Of a stretch of 64,000 bases of DNA, positions 25,967-35,830 are shown piece by piece; within the stretch, counting starts at the first letter, position 1; the number at the start of each line of letters is the position of its first letter. Source of the stretch: Nafulsella turpanensis ZLM-10 (GTDB lineage: Bacteria > Bacteroidota > Bacteroidia > Cytophagales > Cyclobacteriaceae). The position numbers and the translations under genes are program-made. The DNA lies in contig NZ_ANNU01000006.1 of NCBI RefSeq assembly GCF_000346615.1, positions 124,001 through 188,000 of the forward strand, written 5' to 3'. The notes under the pieces are model-generated. The model saw only the letters and a list, made by a program, of their open reading frames with translations, searched no databases and was not told the DNA's origin.

Positions 25967-26755
25967 TCAGGAAGCTTTCCTGTACCCGTACAGCACCAGG
26001 GGGTCCTGCTTCAGGATTTGACAGAGGACGCGGTAGAGCTCGGGCATATGGCTCCAGAACTCCATAGGTCGCTCAAAGAAATTCTCCACGGCAATGGCAA
26101 AGAACTCCTCTTCATTTACACCTGCATACTCACGAAAGAAGTGGCTCTCCCCCTTCCGTAATTTGTATAGTTCCCGCAGGCTCATGACCTCCCACTGATC
26201 CATCCATTCCTCATTCAGGAAGCCATACTCCGCATTGCGAATTACATTTTCGAGCCGCAGAGCATGGGCCATTTCATGCAGACCCAGATTGATGCTATCG
26301 CCAGGGTTAACATAGCCCTCCACGAAATTGCGCCACGAGAGCACAATAATACCCCAGGCCGGATTAACCTCACCCTTGTGGTATTTCCGGGAAATAGTGG
26401 AATAGTAGGTATCGGGATAAATGAGGATAGTCTTGAAGTGGCGGAGGTAAATGTGTGGCAGCCCGAAAGTAAGCTGCACGGCGGCAGCGGCAATAAGTAC
26501 CTTCATTTCGGCGGTTACCTGCACAAGCTGGCGCGGCACAAAGCGCTTAAGCATAATAAAATGTTGTACCTTCCGCTCAAAGGAAGGTCTTTTGGCAGCA
26601 GGAAGGCGCTGGTAGTAAAGGCAGCTCTGCTGAAGTATTTTCCGGTAACCAGGATTAATAGGCACAATGGCTGCACCTCTCCGACTGCTCACATACCAGT
26701 AGGCGATCCCAAACCCAAAAAGGAACAAAAATAAAACACCGAGGCCTGTATGCAT
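25967..26755 (-). CDS. MtfA-like zinc metallopeptidase (M90 family)
   Basis: A 262-residue protein with an N-terminal membrane helix (VLFLFLFGFGIAYWYV) and the zinc-peptidase motif HEMAHALRLEN, i.e. HExxH, in the centre. Further family landmarks are LSWRNFVEGYVNPGDSINLGLHEM around the motif and a downstream E-F-F-A-I-A-V-E-N-F-F-E segment supplying the third zinc ligand. E. coli MtfA is a cytosolic aminopeptidase that binds the Mlc repressor; in Bacteroidota the protein is typically membrane anchored, so its substrate is open. Upstream is glyS, 68 bp away on the same strand. Confidence 0.87.
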   Translation of the reverse strand: MHTGLGVLFLFLFGFGIAYWYVSSRRGAAIVPINPGYRKILQQSCLYYQRLPAAKRPSFERKVQHFIMLKRFVPRQLVQVTAEMKVLIAAAAVQLTFGLPHIYLRHFKTILIYPDTYYSTISRKYHKGEVNPAWGIIVLSWRNFVEGYVNPGDSINLGLHEMAHALRLENVIRNAEYGFLNEEWMDQWEVMSLRELYKLRKGESHFFREYAGVNEEEFFAIAVENFFERPMEFWSHMPELYRVLCQILKQDPLVLYGYRKAS

Positions 26756-26823
26756 ACTCTTTCTCTCCTAATAAAGATATAAGTTGCAACAGGCCCCGGT
26801 GTTTTACAAACCGGTGTAATATT

Positions 26824-28314
26824 TTAGAGGCTCTTATAAATATTTGTAACCGATACCTCACGACCTATTTCTTCGCGCAGCTGGCTTACCGGCACCCGCT
26901 TCTGCTCGGTGGTATCTCGGTAGCGAATGGTTACGGTATCGTCTTCCAGCGTCTGGTGGTCAACCGCTATACAGAAAGGGGTACCAATTAAATCCTGGCG
27001 GGTATAACGCTTACCAATGGCAGCACTGTCGTCATACACCACGTTAAAATCGTACTTGAGCGACTCGTAAATTTCCCTTCCTTTTTCGGCCAGGCCATCC
27101 TTCTTTACCAGCGGCAGAATAGCGGCTTTTACAGGGGCCAGAGCCGGGTGAAACTTCAGGTAAATACGGGTCTTCTCATTTCCTTTGGCATCCACACCCA
27201 CATCTTCTTTATAAGCATTGCAGAGGAGCATCAGGAAGAGGCGGTCGGCACCGATAGAGGTTTCCACCACATATGGTATATAGTTACCATAAGGCTTACC
27301 CTCTTCATTAAGGTCATTATCGAAGTACTGCTGCTTCTTTTTGCTTAGCTCCTGGTGGTTCTTCAAATCGAAATCGGTACGGCTGTGTATACCCTCCACT
27401 TCTTTAAAGCCGAAGGGGAAGCGGTACTCAATGTCGAGGGCCGCATTGGCATAATGGGCCAGCTTCTCGTGATCGTGCAGGCGCAGATCCTCTTCAGGTA
27501 TACCCAGGGCTTTGTGCCACCTGAGGCGGGTTTCGCGCCACTGCTGGTACCACTCCATTTCGGTGCCTGGGCGAACGAAGAACTGCATCTCCATTTGCTC
27601 AAACTCACGCATCCTGAAAATAAACTGACGGGCCACAATCTCGTTCCGGAAGGCTTTACCAATCTGGGCGATACCGAAAGGCACCTTCATACGGGCCGTT
27701 TTCTGTACATTCAGGAAGTTGACGAAAATCCCCTGCGCCGTTTCCGGGCGGAGGTATATCTTATTAGCCTCATCAGCTACAGAACCTACTTCGGTCGAAA
27801 ACATAAGGTTGAACTGCCGCACCTCTGTCCAGTTAGCTGTTCCGCTGACAGGGCATTTAATCCCTTCGCTGATAATAAGCTCGCGCACACCTTCTAAATC
27901 TTCGGCTTCCAGCAGCCTGCCGGTTTTCTTCAGCAGCTCCTGTGCCCGCTCCTTGTCACCTGCATCTTCATATTCAGCGGCTTTCTCTTCGAGCAGCACA
28001 TCGGCACGATAACGCTTCTTGGAATCTTTATTATCGATCATCGGGTCGCTGAAGCTGTCGATGTGGCCGGAGGCTTTCCAGGTAAGCGGGTGCATAAAAA
28101 TGGCGGAGTCGAGGCCTACTACATTTTCGTTGAGGCGCGTCATGGCCTGCCACCATAGTTCCTTCAGGTTTTTCTTCAGCTCGGCACCATAGGGGCCATA
28201 GTCGTATACGGCCTGCAGGCCATCATATATTTCGCTTGAAGGGTACACAAAGCCATACTCCTTGGCATGTGCTACTATTTTCTTAAACAGGTTGTTTTCT
28301 TCGTTTTTAGCCAT
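26824..28314 (-). CDS. glyS: Glycyl-tRNA synthetase, homodimeric type
   Basis: Class II synthetase of the alpha2 type (496 residues) charging tRNA-Gly. N-terminal FKKIVAHAKEYGFVYPSSEIY and GLQAVYDYGPYGAELKKN give motif 1; AFRNEIVARQFIFRMREFEQME is motif 2 with FRNE; GADRLFLMLL near residue 375 is motif 3. The C-terminal domain (RQDLIGTPFCIAVDHQTLEDDTVT) binds the anticodon. The bacterial alpha2beta2 glyQ/glyS pair is absent here. Start is ATG, MAKNEENNLFKK. Confidence 0.96.
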   Translation of the reverse strand: MAKNEENNLFKKIVAHAKEYGFVYPSSEIYDGLQAVYDYGPYGAELKKNLKELWWQAMTRLNENVVGLDSAIFMHPLTWKASGHIDSFSDPMIDNKDSKKRYRADVLLEEKAAEYEDAGDKERAQELLKKTGRLLEAEDLEGVRELIISEGIKCPVSGTANWTEVRQFNLMFSTEVGSVADEANKIYLRPETAQGIFVNFLNVQKTARMKVPFGIAQIGKAFRNEIVARQFIFRMREFEQMEMQFFVRPGTEMEWYQQWRETRLRWHKALGIPEEDLRLHDHEKLAHYANAALDIEYRFPFGFKEVEGIHSRTDFDLKNHQELSKKKQQYFDNDLNEEGKPYGNYIPYVVETSIGADRLFLMLLCNAYKEDVGVDAKGNEKTRIYLKFHPALAPVKAAILPLVKKDGLAEKGREIYESLKYDFNVVYDDSAAIGKRYTRQDLIGTPFCIAVDHQTLEDDTVTIRYRDTTEQKRVPVSQLREEIGREVSVTNIYKSL

Positions 28315-28500
28315 AGCGACAAAGGTAGAAAAATTTGTGTTTCAGCACCAGTGGCCTGATGGGTTAATGTGCGGGGCGTACTAATGCCATTATCTTATAC
28401 CAGGCCTTTGCAGGGCGGCCTAATGGGTGGACGCATTTCCGGGGATTTACGCTAAACGGCCCCGAATCCCAACCTAATTTCCAGGTCCTCTCGAAAAACA

Positions 28501-30534
28501 TTAGCGGTACTGCTCGGGGTATACCATCAGCACGTTGTGGCCTTCGAAGTATTTCGAAAGTTGGCGGGGCAGTTTGTCGAACAGCTTATTGTAGGAAAGC
28601 GTATCTTTCCGGGCATTCAGCACCACCAGCAGGTCGTCCTGCCGGAGGTCGCGCGAAATAATTAAGAAGTCCTCCCACTCTTCAAGGGCATGAAAATGAA
28701 GGGGTAAGTTATGCTGCACCGCTTCCATACCTTTTTTTATCTTGTCGCGGGTAAGCGGATTGGTATAAATGAGCATGGGCGCGCTCAGTTCTTTGCTCAG
28801 CAGGTGCAGCCGATTTAGCACTTTGGAGAAACCTGGCTCGTACTCTGCCTTTTCCGGCACTACCACCACCATTTTTTTTATGGTATTTATCGGCTGCACC
28901 GGCTTATAAATAAAAAGGGTATTTCCGGTGCCATTAATCACATTTTCGAGCAGCTGTCCAAAGTGTGTGTCGGTAAAGCTGCCTTTCTGGTGCATACCCA
29001 GCACCACATCGGTAATACGGTTTTCCTTTATAGAATTAAGAATTCCGCTGGCAATGTTAATATCGAAACGCGAAATTGCCCGCACGGTGGTATCGGCGGC
29101 GGCCCCGGCTTTCTGCGCTTTCTCCAGCAGCTTTTTGCCCTTGCTGCTGTTTTCTTCTTCTGTTTGGATATTTAGGGCAAAAAAGTCTGTAGGTGCTTTC
29201 TTTTGCTTGAATAAAGCAGTAAAGCTTATGAGGTGCTCAATGGTTTCGGCATTCGATACAGGAATAAGAAAGCGGTTATTTACTTTAAAGCGAGGGCCGG
29301 TTTCATGTTCTTCTTCGCCTTCCACCAGGGCAATTTCCCGGGCGGCCTTGTTCACCACCAGCGAACTAATGGTACAGGTGATCAGGATCATGACGATAGT
29401 ACCGTTCAACACATCCTCGTTCAGCAGGCGTATCGGCTCCCCTTCAGGACTAACACCTGTAATTACATTGTAGGCAATGAGCACCGCTGCCAGGGTGGCT
29501 GCCGCCTGTGCATTGCTCAGGCCAAACATCATCAGGAACTCTGAACGGGAAAAGCGAAAGCTCAGCTTGGAGAGGTAAGCCGCCAAAAATTTGGCCAGGG
29601 TGGCCGTAAGCGTCATCAGCCCGGCAATGAGCAGTGCATCTGATCCTGATATAAAAATTTCGAAATCAATCAGCATACCTACCCCTATCAGAAAAAAAGG
29701 AATAAAAAGAGCATTTCCTACAAACTCTATGCGGTTCATAAGAGCCGAGGTATGCGGAATGATCCGGTTGAGGGCCAGGCCGGCAAGGAAGGCTCCGATA
29801 ATGGCCTCTACACCAGCCAGCTCAGCCATAAAAGCCGAAAAGAACACAACGCCCAGCACATAAATATACTGCGCCACGGCATCCTGCTGTTTCTTAAAAA
29901 ACCACCTCGAAACCAGCGGAATACCTACCAGCACAATGCTCCCGAACACGAGGAGAGAGCCCGAAAGCCGCAGCCAGAATTCCTGCCCTACCTCCCCCCG
30001 CTCCATGCCAATAATTACGGCCAGCACCAGCAGGGCCAGGGTATCGGTAATAACCGTTCCGCCTACGGTTATATTAACCGCCTTATTTTTAATTACACCA
30101 AAACGACTTACAATCGGGTAGGCCAGCAGGGTGTGGGAGGCAAACATACTGGCCAGCAAAATGGCAGAATTAAGAGAAAGCTCCATAAGGTAATAGCCCA
30201 CCAGCCACCCCAGCAGCATGGGAATACTAAAAGTAAAAAAGCCGAACAGCATGCTCTTGTACTTATTCTTTTTAAAATCGGCCATGTCTATTTCCAGGCC
30301 GGCCAAAAACATAATGTAAAGCAGCCCTACGGTGCCAAACAGCACAATGCTGGAATCGCGTTGCAGCAGGTTAAGGCCATTTGGACCAATGACAGCCCCT
30401 GCAATAATGAGCCCGATAATTGGTGGAATTCGGAGCTTGCTTAAAAGAATAGGCGCAAAAAGAATGATAAAGAGTACAATCGAAAAAATAAGTACCGGAT
30501 TTTGAAGAGGTAAAGAAAAATCGATGTGGTTCAT
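28501..30534 (-). CDS. CPA2 cation:proton antiporter with C-terminal USP-like domain
   Basis: A 677-residue membrane protein. The first about 390 residues are 11-12 hydrophobic helices of the Na_H_exchanger (CPA2/KefB-like) fold: PPIIGLIIAGAVIGPNGLNLL near the start and VEAIIGAFLAGLALNR in the centre. The soluble C-terminal 280 residues contain two universal-stress-protein-like stretches (ITDVVLGMHQKG, NTLFIYKPVQP) and probably gate transport. There is no TrkA-N NAD-binding domain, unlike KefB/KefC. The next gene upstream in the region is a second antiporter cluster at 32-36 kb; this one is alone, 211 bp from the helicase. Exchanged cation is unknown (Na+ or K+). Confidence 0.88.
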   Translation of the reverse strand: MNHIDFSLPLQNPVLIFSIVLFIILFAPILLSKLRIPPIIGLIIAGAVIGPNGLNLLQRDSSIVLFGTVGLLYIMFLAGLEIDMADFKKNKYKSMLFGFFTFSIPMLLGWLVGYYLMELSLNSAILLASMFASHTLLAYPIVSRFGVIKNKAVNITVGGTVITDTLALLVLAVIIGMERGEVGQEFWLRLSGSLLVFGSIVLVGIPLVSRWFFKKQQDAVAQYIYVLGVVFFSAFMAELAGVEAIIGAFLAGLALNRIIPHTSALMNRIEFVGNALFIPFFLIGVGMLIDFEIFISGSDALLIAGLMTLTATLAKFLAAYLSKLSFRFSRSEFLMMFGLSNAQAAATLAAVLIAYNVITGVSPEGEPIRLLNEDVLNGTIVMILITCTISSLVVNKAAREIALVEGEEEHETGPRFKVNNRFLIPVSNAETIEHLISFTALFKQKKAPTDFFALNIQTEEENSSKGKKLLEKAQKAGAAADTTVRAISRFDINIASGILNSIKENRITDVVLGMHQKGSFTDTHFGQLLENVINGTGNTLFIYKPVQPINTIKKMVVVVPEKAEYEPGFSKVLNRLHLLSKELSAPMLIYTNPLTRDKIKKGMEAVQHNLPLHFHALEEWEDFLIISRDLRQDDLLVVLNARKDTLSYNKLFDKLPRQLSKYFEGHNVLMVYPEQYR

Positions 30535-30745
30535 TCTTTTATATGATTCAAAAAATTAGCTACCTGAAGTATCTGGTACCTTCGACTTGCTCAGCTCTGT
30601 TTAATACCTACAGCGAAATGTAAAGTTTTTATTTTAACGTGAATTATGGCTTAGGCAATAAGGGGTTGTTGCATTTCGGGTAGAAAATGCGTTTTGAAAG
30701 TTGTATCTTTCATTTCAGAACTACAGCCGGGCAAGAGAAGGCTCC

Positions 30746-31888
30746 TTAGTAGCCACTCAAATCCAGATCGTCGGTTTCTACCAGCGAAACTTTTTTACCG
30801 GCCTTCTTCTGGATTACTTTAAAATGATGAAGGTCTTCCGCACTGACCAGTGAAATAGCTTCACCCTCGGCCTCTGCACGGCCGGTCCTTCCAATCCGGT
30901 GGATATAGTCTTTGGGTGAGCGGGGAAGGTCGTAGTTGATGACATGGGGCAGAAACTGAATGTCAATTCCTCTCGAGGCCAGATCGGTGGCTACCAGCAC
31001 CCTGAGCTTGCCTGCCTTAAATTTTGTAAGAGCATCTGTTCGGGCGCCCTGGCTCTTTTTACTGTGCAGGGCCATGGCCTGCAGACCATTCTTCAGCAGT
31101 TTCCCCACCAGGTTATCGGCCGTTCGGGTAGAGGAGACGAATACCAGCACCTGCTTCATATTTTCCTGCCGGATGAGATACCTTAGGAAGGGCCCTTTCC
31201 TTTCCGGCTCTACCAGGTAAGCAAGCTGCTTGATTAAATCCGGATTTTGCTTTTCCACCTCCATTTCTATTCTTAGCGGATCACTCAGCAGACGGGTAGT
31301 GATATCCTGCACCTCCTCATCCATGGTGGCGGTAAACAAAATATTCTGGCGATTCCGTGGCAGAAGAGCAAGGATTCGGTTCATTTCCTCTTCAAAGCCC
31401 ATGTTCAGCATTTTATCTGCTTCATCGAGCACCAATACTTCTACTTCTGAAAGGTGCACGGCATTAGACGAAACCAGGTCGAGCAGTCGGCCCGGTGTCG
31501 CCACCAGCACTTCTACACTTCCTATCTGCATCATTTGCGGATTAATGGAGACCCCGCCATACACGGCAAAGGTTTTTATTTTCTGCGGAAGACTGCCCGC
31601 GAAGGTTTTAAAAACATCTCCTACCTGCACCGCCAGCTCCCGCGTAGGCACCAATACCAGCACTTTTACAAAGCGATTCCGGGATGCTCTTGTACCCTGA
31701 AGTTTTTCCAGAACAGGCAAAACAAAGCTGGCGGTTTTGCCGGAGCCTGTTTGGGCGATGCCCAGCACATCTTTTCCCTGGAGAATAGCCGGAATTGCTT
31801 CCTGCTGAATGGGGTAGGGTGCTGTATAATTCTGTGCAGCAACTGCTTTTACTAAAGAGGCCGATAAACCAAGAGATGAAAATGACAT
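30746..31888 (-). CDS. DEAD-box RNA helicase
   Basis: ATP-dependent RNA helicase of 380 residues, with all conserved motifs: Q-motif region PYPIQQEAIP, motif I AQTGSGKT, Ia PTRELA, Ib TPGRLLD, II DEAD, III as TAT, V ATDLASRGIDI, VI HRIGRTGRAE. It has almost no extension beyond the helicase core (the RhlE-like tail is missing), so targeting probably depends on partners. Roles in ribosome assembly or cold-shock mRNA turnover are usual for such proteins; which applies here is unknown. Confidence 0.92.
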   Translation of the reverse strand: MSFSSLGLSASLVKAVAAQNYTAPYPIQQEAIPAILQGKDVLGIAQTGSGKTASFVLPVLEKLQGTRASRNRFVKVLVLVPTRELAVQVGDVFKTFAGSLPQKIKTFAVYGGVSINPQMMQIGSVEVLVATPGRLLDLVSSNAVHLSEVEVLVLDEADKMLNMGFEEEMNRILALLPRNRQNILFTATMDEEVQDITTRLLSDPLRIEMEVEKQNPDLIKQLAYLVEPERKGPFLRYLIRQENMKQVLVFVSSTRTADNLVGKLLKNGLQAMALHSKKSQGARTDALTKFKAGKLRVLVATDLASRGIDIQFLPHVINYDLPRSPKDYIHRIGRTGRAEAEGEAISLVSAEDLHHFKVIQKKAGKKVSLVETDDLDLSGY

Positions 31889-32000
31889 AGGGGTGCGAAA
31901 TGCTTAATAACTTAAATGGGAACGAAGGAAAAGACCTGCTACCAGGCTTCAAATATACAACATTTTGGCTCCGGGACTCCAGCAATCTTTTACAGAGCAG

Positions 32001-33242
32001 CTAAGCTTTGGCCGGGTTCAAGAAAATCTTCATCAGCGGACCGCTCATCACACTTGTTATAATAGCCATAATAACGAGTGCCACAAAAAACTGCTCCCCG
32101 ATAATTCCATTCTCAAGGGCCACCAGGCCAAGAATAATTTCCATGGCACCCCGGGCATTCATACCGAAACCTACCGCCACAGACTCCCGCTTTTCCAACC
32201 CTCCCCAGCGGGCACCAAGGCCACTGCCTACCACCTTTCCAACAAAGGCTATAATCAGCACAGCCAATACCAGCCATAAGTTGAAATTCTGGATAAAGTT
32301 TACCTTCAGCCCAATAGACACAAAGAAGATAGGGGCAAAAATGTTATTAATAAACTGATGCACAATTTCCTTTGCCCGTTCCGGCATATGGGCCGAGTCG
32401 CCAAGGGCTACGCCCAGAATAAAGGCCCCGAAAATGGCATGGATTCCAATATACTCTGTAAAAGCCGAAGCCAGAAAGCAGGCACTCAGCGAAAGAGAAA
32501 GCACCCCTCCCGGCCATGCAAACCGGCGATTGATAACCGGAAGCACACGGTTTATCAGTTTTTTTCCAATGGTTAACATAAAAACGGTAAACGCAAGCGT
32601 AAGGAGAATGGTCGCCTCAAGACTCATATGACTCCCGCTCGTTCCCATCATACTAATGATGACTGAAAAGATGAGCCAGCCCAGCAGGTCATTAATCATG
32701 GCGGCTGAAATAACGAGCATCCCTACCTTACTTCTGAAAATGCCCAGATCCATTAAAATACGGGCAATAACAGGCAGAGCAGAAATAGACATGGCAGTAC
32801 CTACAAAAAGGGCAAAAGTGAATGTTTCTGCCTCCGCTCCCTGGTCGAAAAACTCAGAAAAGTAAAAAGGAAATACAAAGCCAATAGCCAGCGGAAAAAT
32901 AAGGCCCATAATACTGGTGCTGAGTGCCTGCTTGCCCTGCGCCCATACCAGTTGCAGCTCCACCTCCAGGCCGGCAATAAAAAGCAGCAGGATAACCGAC
33001 ACCTGTATAACCCCTTCAAAAACAAGGAAAGAAGCGCCTCCTGCCTGGAAAAATGCATTGAAAGTATCCGGGGCAAGCATTCCAAACACAGTAGGACCTA
33101 ACAGAATTCCGGCGAAAATTTCGCCCACCACGGCAGGCTGATTGAAGCGACGTGCCAGCTCAGCCATCAAACGACCCGCAAGCAGAATGATACTTAACTG
33201 AAGCAGCAGTTTAATGACTTCATCATGCCCTAAGCTTTCCAT
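32001..33242 (-). CDS. CPA2 cation:proton antiporter (second copy)
   Basis: Membrane antiporter of 413 residues with 12-13 predicted helices and almost no soluble part. Landmarks: PAVVGEIFAGILLGPTVFG near residue 40, FIAGLEVELQLVW, AMINDLLGWLIFS with the conserved Asp of the ion site, IHAIFGAFILGVALGDS, FFVSIGLKVNFI. It is clearly paralogous to the gene at 34562-35830 (same motifs and start MESLGHDEVIKLL versus MDKLAHHEVINLL). The USP gene is upstream on the same strand, 92 bp away, so both are probably expressed together from the 34.2-kb divergent promoter region. Confidence 0.9.
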   Translation of the reverse strand: MESLGHDEVIKLLLQLSIILLAGRLMAELARRFNQPAVVGEIFAGILLGPTVFGMLAPDTFNAFFQAGGASFLVFEGVIQVSVILLLFIAGLEVELQLVWAQGKQALSTSIMGLIFPLAIGFVFPFYFSEFFDQGAEAETFTFALFVGTAMSISALPVIARILMDLGIFRSKVGMLVISAAMINDLLGWLIFSVIISMMGTSGSHMSLEATILLTLAFTVFMLTIGKKLINRVLPVINRRFAWPGGVLSLSLSACFLASAFTEYIGIHAIFGAFILGVALGDSAHMPERAKEIVHQFINNIFAPIFFVSIGLKVNFIQNFNLWLVLAVLIIAFVGKVVGSGLGARWGGLEKRESVAVGFGMNARGAMEIILGLVALENGIIGEQFFVALVIMAIITSVMSGPLMKIFLNPAKA

Positions 33243-33334
33243 CCTAAAAAAATAATGTTTGAAAACTTAATTTAAACTACTGATTTGCAGCGCATTAACG
33301 CCCACCACAACACATCAGACTCAGCTATAAAAAA

Positions 33335-34168
33335 TTAATGTATAATCAGCAGGTTGGTTGGAATATCTGCCAGCAGGTACTCTAAATCGTGCGTCATGAT
33401 CCGGTCTAAAATCCCAAGCTTTTTTTGAGGACCGGCAGTAACAATCAGGTCAGCCTCCACTTTTCGGGCAAACTTACTGATTTCAAAGCCCATTTTGCCG
33501 CTAATAATCTTAATGTTTAGCGGTAAGCCTTCGGTATTTACCTGCTGAAGGTACTTCCGTACATGCTCCACTTCGGCCTGTATCAGGTTTCTTCTTTGTT
33601 CGGCATAGATACCTTCAGAATCCTCAGCAGCCATGGCCATGGTTAAACCATAAAGTTTTATATCTTTTAAGATATGTACATGGCTTGCCTGCTGCTTTTG
33701 CCCCATCAGGCAGGCGGCTTCCACTGCTTTAAGAGTAAGCGGATGCTCACTCCCATCAACTACAATTTCACGAAAAGGGTTGGGCTGCTCCGATGGATCT
33801 ACCAGAATAAGAATAGAGCAGTTGGCTGCCCGAATAATTTTGCGACCAATAGAGCCCAGGTACGTGCGGAAAATATTTTCTTTCTTGAGGGCTCCGGCTA
33901 CCAGCAGGTCAACTTTTTGCTTCTTACAGAAGTCCAGAATGGTTTCTGCAGGATCTCCATTTTCAAAGAACAATTGAGTTTTTTCAGGGCTAAACCTGCT
34001 GTTGTTTACCGCCTCCCTCAAAAACTCTTCTTCTTCCTGCTCACTGTCTCTCCTAACATGCAGCAAAAGAATTTCAGATCCTAGAAGATCCTGCAGGCGC
34101 TTTGACTCTGCCAGTAAAGCCTCCAGCGTAGGAGAAGCTGCAATGGCTACCGCTACTTTAGCAAACAT
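33335..34168 (-). CDS. Universal stress protein, two tandem USP domains
   Basis: A 277-residue cytoplasmic protein with two USP folds: residues about 1-138 (KVAVAIAASPTLEALL ... ILILVDPSEQ) and about 140-277. The first domain retains GALKKENIFRTYLGSIGRKI, an ATP-binding-type G-x-x-x-x-x-x-x-x-G-S pattern; the second has the weaker VTAGPQKKLGILDRIMTHDLEYLL. It lies upstream of the antiporter at 32-33.2 kb and divergent from the one at 34.6 kb, an arrangement that suggests it modulates those transporters, as USP domains do in some CPA2 proteins. Start is ATG. Confidence 0.88.
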   Translation of the reverse strand: MFAKVAVAIAASPTLEALLAESKRLQDLLGSEILLLHVRRDSEQEEEEFLREAVNNSRFSPEKTQLFFENGDPAETILDFCKKQKVDLLVAGALKKENIFRTYLGSIGRKIIRAANCSILILVDPSEQPNPFREIVVDGSEHPLTLKAVEAACLMGQKQQASHVHILKDIKLYGLTMAMAAEDSEGIYAEQRRNLIQAEVEHVRKYLQQVNTEGLPLNIKIISGKMGFEISKFARKVEADLIVTAGPQKKLGILDRIMTHDLEYLLADIPTNLLIIH

Positions 34169-34211
34169 ACCGAAAACTCCTCCAGTGAAAATTCTGTACT
34201 GATTCCATTAT

Positions 34212-34231
34212 TTAAATATCCGAATATTTAA
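34212..34231. promoter_or_regulatory. Palindrome upstream of the USP gene
   Basis: Perfect arms TTAAATAT and ATATTTAA around CCGA, 43 bp before the USP start; suitable for an HTH regulator at or near the promoter. Confidence 0.4.
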
Positions 34232-34478
34232 TGATACCCGCCATGCTTTTCCTGTAAATTATTACACCCCTGCTTTTATGACTTTTATTGACAGGGTATG
34301 TCCTGTTAAAAAGACAACGGCATCATCCTTCTTCAGGATTTATTTCAATTCCTTAATTATTTCATTATTTTTAGAGGAAGTACAATGCAAGTACTGTTTT
34401 CATACCCTTGTTTAGGTAAAAATAACGAAACCTGTTGCCTCTCCAAATAACTTAGGGCAGGGTTGTCGATCAAAAATT

Positions 34479-34499
34479 TTATCCGGAGGCTCCGGATAA
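34479..34499. promoter_or_regulatory. 21-bp interrupted palindrome upstream of the antiporter gene
   Basis: Arms TTATCCGGAG and CTCCGGATAA with one central G, perfect over 10 bp each, 62 bp before the ATG. Its GC-rich core stands out in AT-rich DNA. No T-run follows, so a DNA operator or 5'-UTR hairpin is likelier than a terminator. Confidence 0.5.
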
Positions 34500-34561
34500 G
34501 CCGGAAAACTTACTGCCTGAAAGCCAGGAAACTTTTGGCCGATGCAGATTAGCTTTTATTA

Positions 34562-35830
34562 ATGGATAAACTTGCCCACCATGAAGTAATTAACCTGCTC
34601 ATTCAGCTAAGCGTAATGCTGATCGCCGGCCGGGTATTGGCTGAAGTGGCAAGGCAACTCAAGCAACCTTCGGTGATAGGGGAAATTTTTGCCGGTATAT
34701 TGCTCGGTCCGACCATTTTAGGCACCATTGATCCTGACGCTTTTTCCTTTCTTTTTCCGGAAACAGGCCCCTCTGCCCTGGTGCTGGATGGCATCATTCA
34801 GGTAGCCGTAGTGCTGCTGCTTTTTATTGCCGGCCTTGAGGTCGACCTGCACATTGTTAAACAGCAGGGCAAGCAGGCTATTTTTACCAGCCTGTGCTCC
34901 CTAGCCCTTCCCTTTGCACTTGGCTTTATCTTTCCCTACTTGTGGCCTGAGTTTTTTGGCTTTTACCATGAGGATAAAGTATTAGTGTTCGCCCTTTTTA
35001 TTGGCACTACCATGGCCATTACAGCCCTGCCGGTTGTAGCCCGTATACTGATGGACCTGAACGTTTTCAAGTCCTCTATCGGCATGCTCATTATTGCCTC
35101 GGCCATGGTAAACGATATCCTGGGCTGGCTCATTTTTTCGGTCATCCTGAGCATGATGGGGACTAATGATGGAGGCATGAGCATTGGCTCCACCATCGCC
35201 CTTACTATTGGCTTTACACTTGTAATGCTGACGGTTGGCAGGGGCCTTATTAATCGATCCCTCCCCTGGATTAACCGAAAACTGGCCTGGCCTGGAGGCC
35301 TGCTCTCCCTTTCGCTGGCCCTTTGTTTTCTGGCAGCCGCCTTTACTGAATCTATTGGTATTCATGCTATCTTTGGTTCTTTTATTTTAGGCGTGGCCCT
35401 CGGCGACTCGGAGCACCTGACGGAGCGGGCAAAAGAAATTCTGCACCAGTTTATCAACAATATTTTTGCCCCGCTTTTTTTCGTTTCAATCGGCCTCTAC
35501 ATCAATTTCATTGAAAGTTTTAACCCTTTACTGGTGCTGGCAATTACTGTTATTGCCTTTTCGGGTAAGATTACCGGTGCCACCATTGGAGCTCGCCTGG
35601 GTGGGTTTAGCCAATACCGGGCACTGGCGGTTGGCTTTGGCATGAACACTCATGGTACTCTTGAAGTTATATTAGGGGCCATTGCTTTACATGAGGGCTT
35701 TATTACCAATGAAATTTTTGTAGCCATCATTTCCATGGTCATAATTTCCATTGTAAGCTCTGCCCCTCTGATGAAGTACAGCCTTAAAATTGATCGAGAG
35801 AAAAACCCAGACACTCCTCCTCTATTTTAA
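34562..35830 (+). CDS. CPA2 cation:proton antiporter (third copy)
   Basis: A 422-residue membrane antiporter, same fold and motifs as the copy at 32-33.2 kb: PSVIGEIFAGILLGPTILG, FIAGLEVDLHIV, AMVNDILGWLIFS, IHAIFGSFILGVALGDSEH. Divergence from its paralogue is moderate and spread evenly, so duplication is not recent. Its stop codon overlaps the ATG of the DUF547 gene by one base (TAATG), indicating translational coupling. Palindrome 34479-34499 is the likely control site. Confidence 0.9.
   Translation: MDKLAHHEVINLLIQLSVMLIAGRVLAEVARQLKQPSVIGEIFAGILLGPTILGTIDPDAFSFLFPETGPSALVLDGIIQVAVVLLLFIAGLEVDLHIVKQQGKQAIFTSLCSLALPFALGFIFPYLWPEFFGFYHEDKVLVFALFIGTTMAITALPVVARILMDLNVFKSSIGMLIIASAMVNDILGWLIFSVILSMMGTNDGGMSIGSTIALTIGFTLVMLTVGRGLINRSLPWINRKLAWPGGLLSLSLALCFLAAAFTESIGIHAIFGSFILGVALGDSEHLTERAKEILHQFINNIFAPLFFVSIGLYINFIESFNPLLVLAITVIAFSGKITGATIGARLGGFSQYRALAVGFGMNTHGTLEVILGAIALHEGFITNEIFVAIISMVIISIVSSAPLMKYSLKIDREKNPDTPPLF

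Larger units (their letters stand above)
34169..34561. other. Divergent intergenic region between USP and antiporter genes
   Basis: 393 bp with two strong palindromes, listed separately (34212-34231 near the USP start, 34479-34499 near the antiporter start). No open reading frame is supported. It should carry the two divergent promoters of the antiporter cluster. Confidence 0.55.

Noticed and set aside
29752-30444. 230-codon plus-strand frame inside the antiporter gene
   Set aside because: Antisense shadow, no domain.
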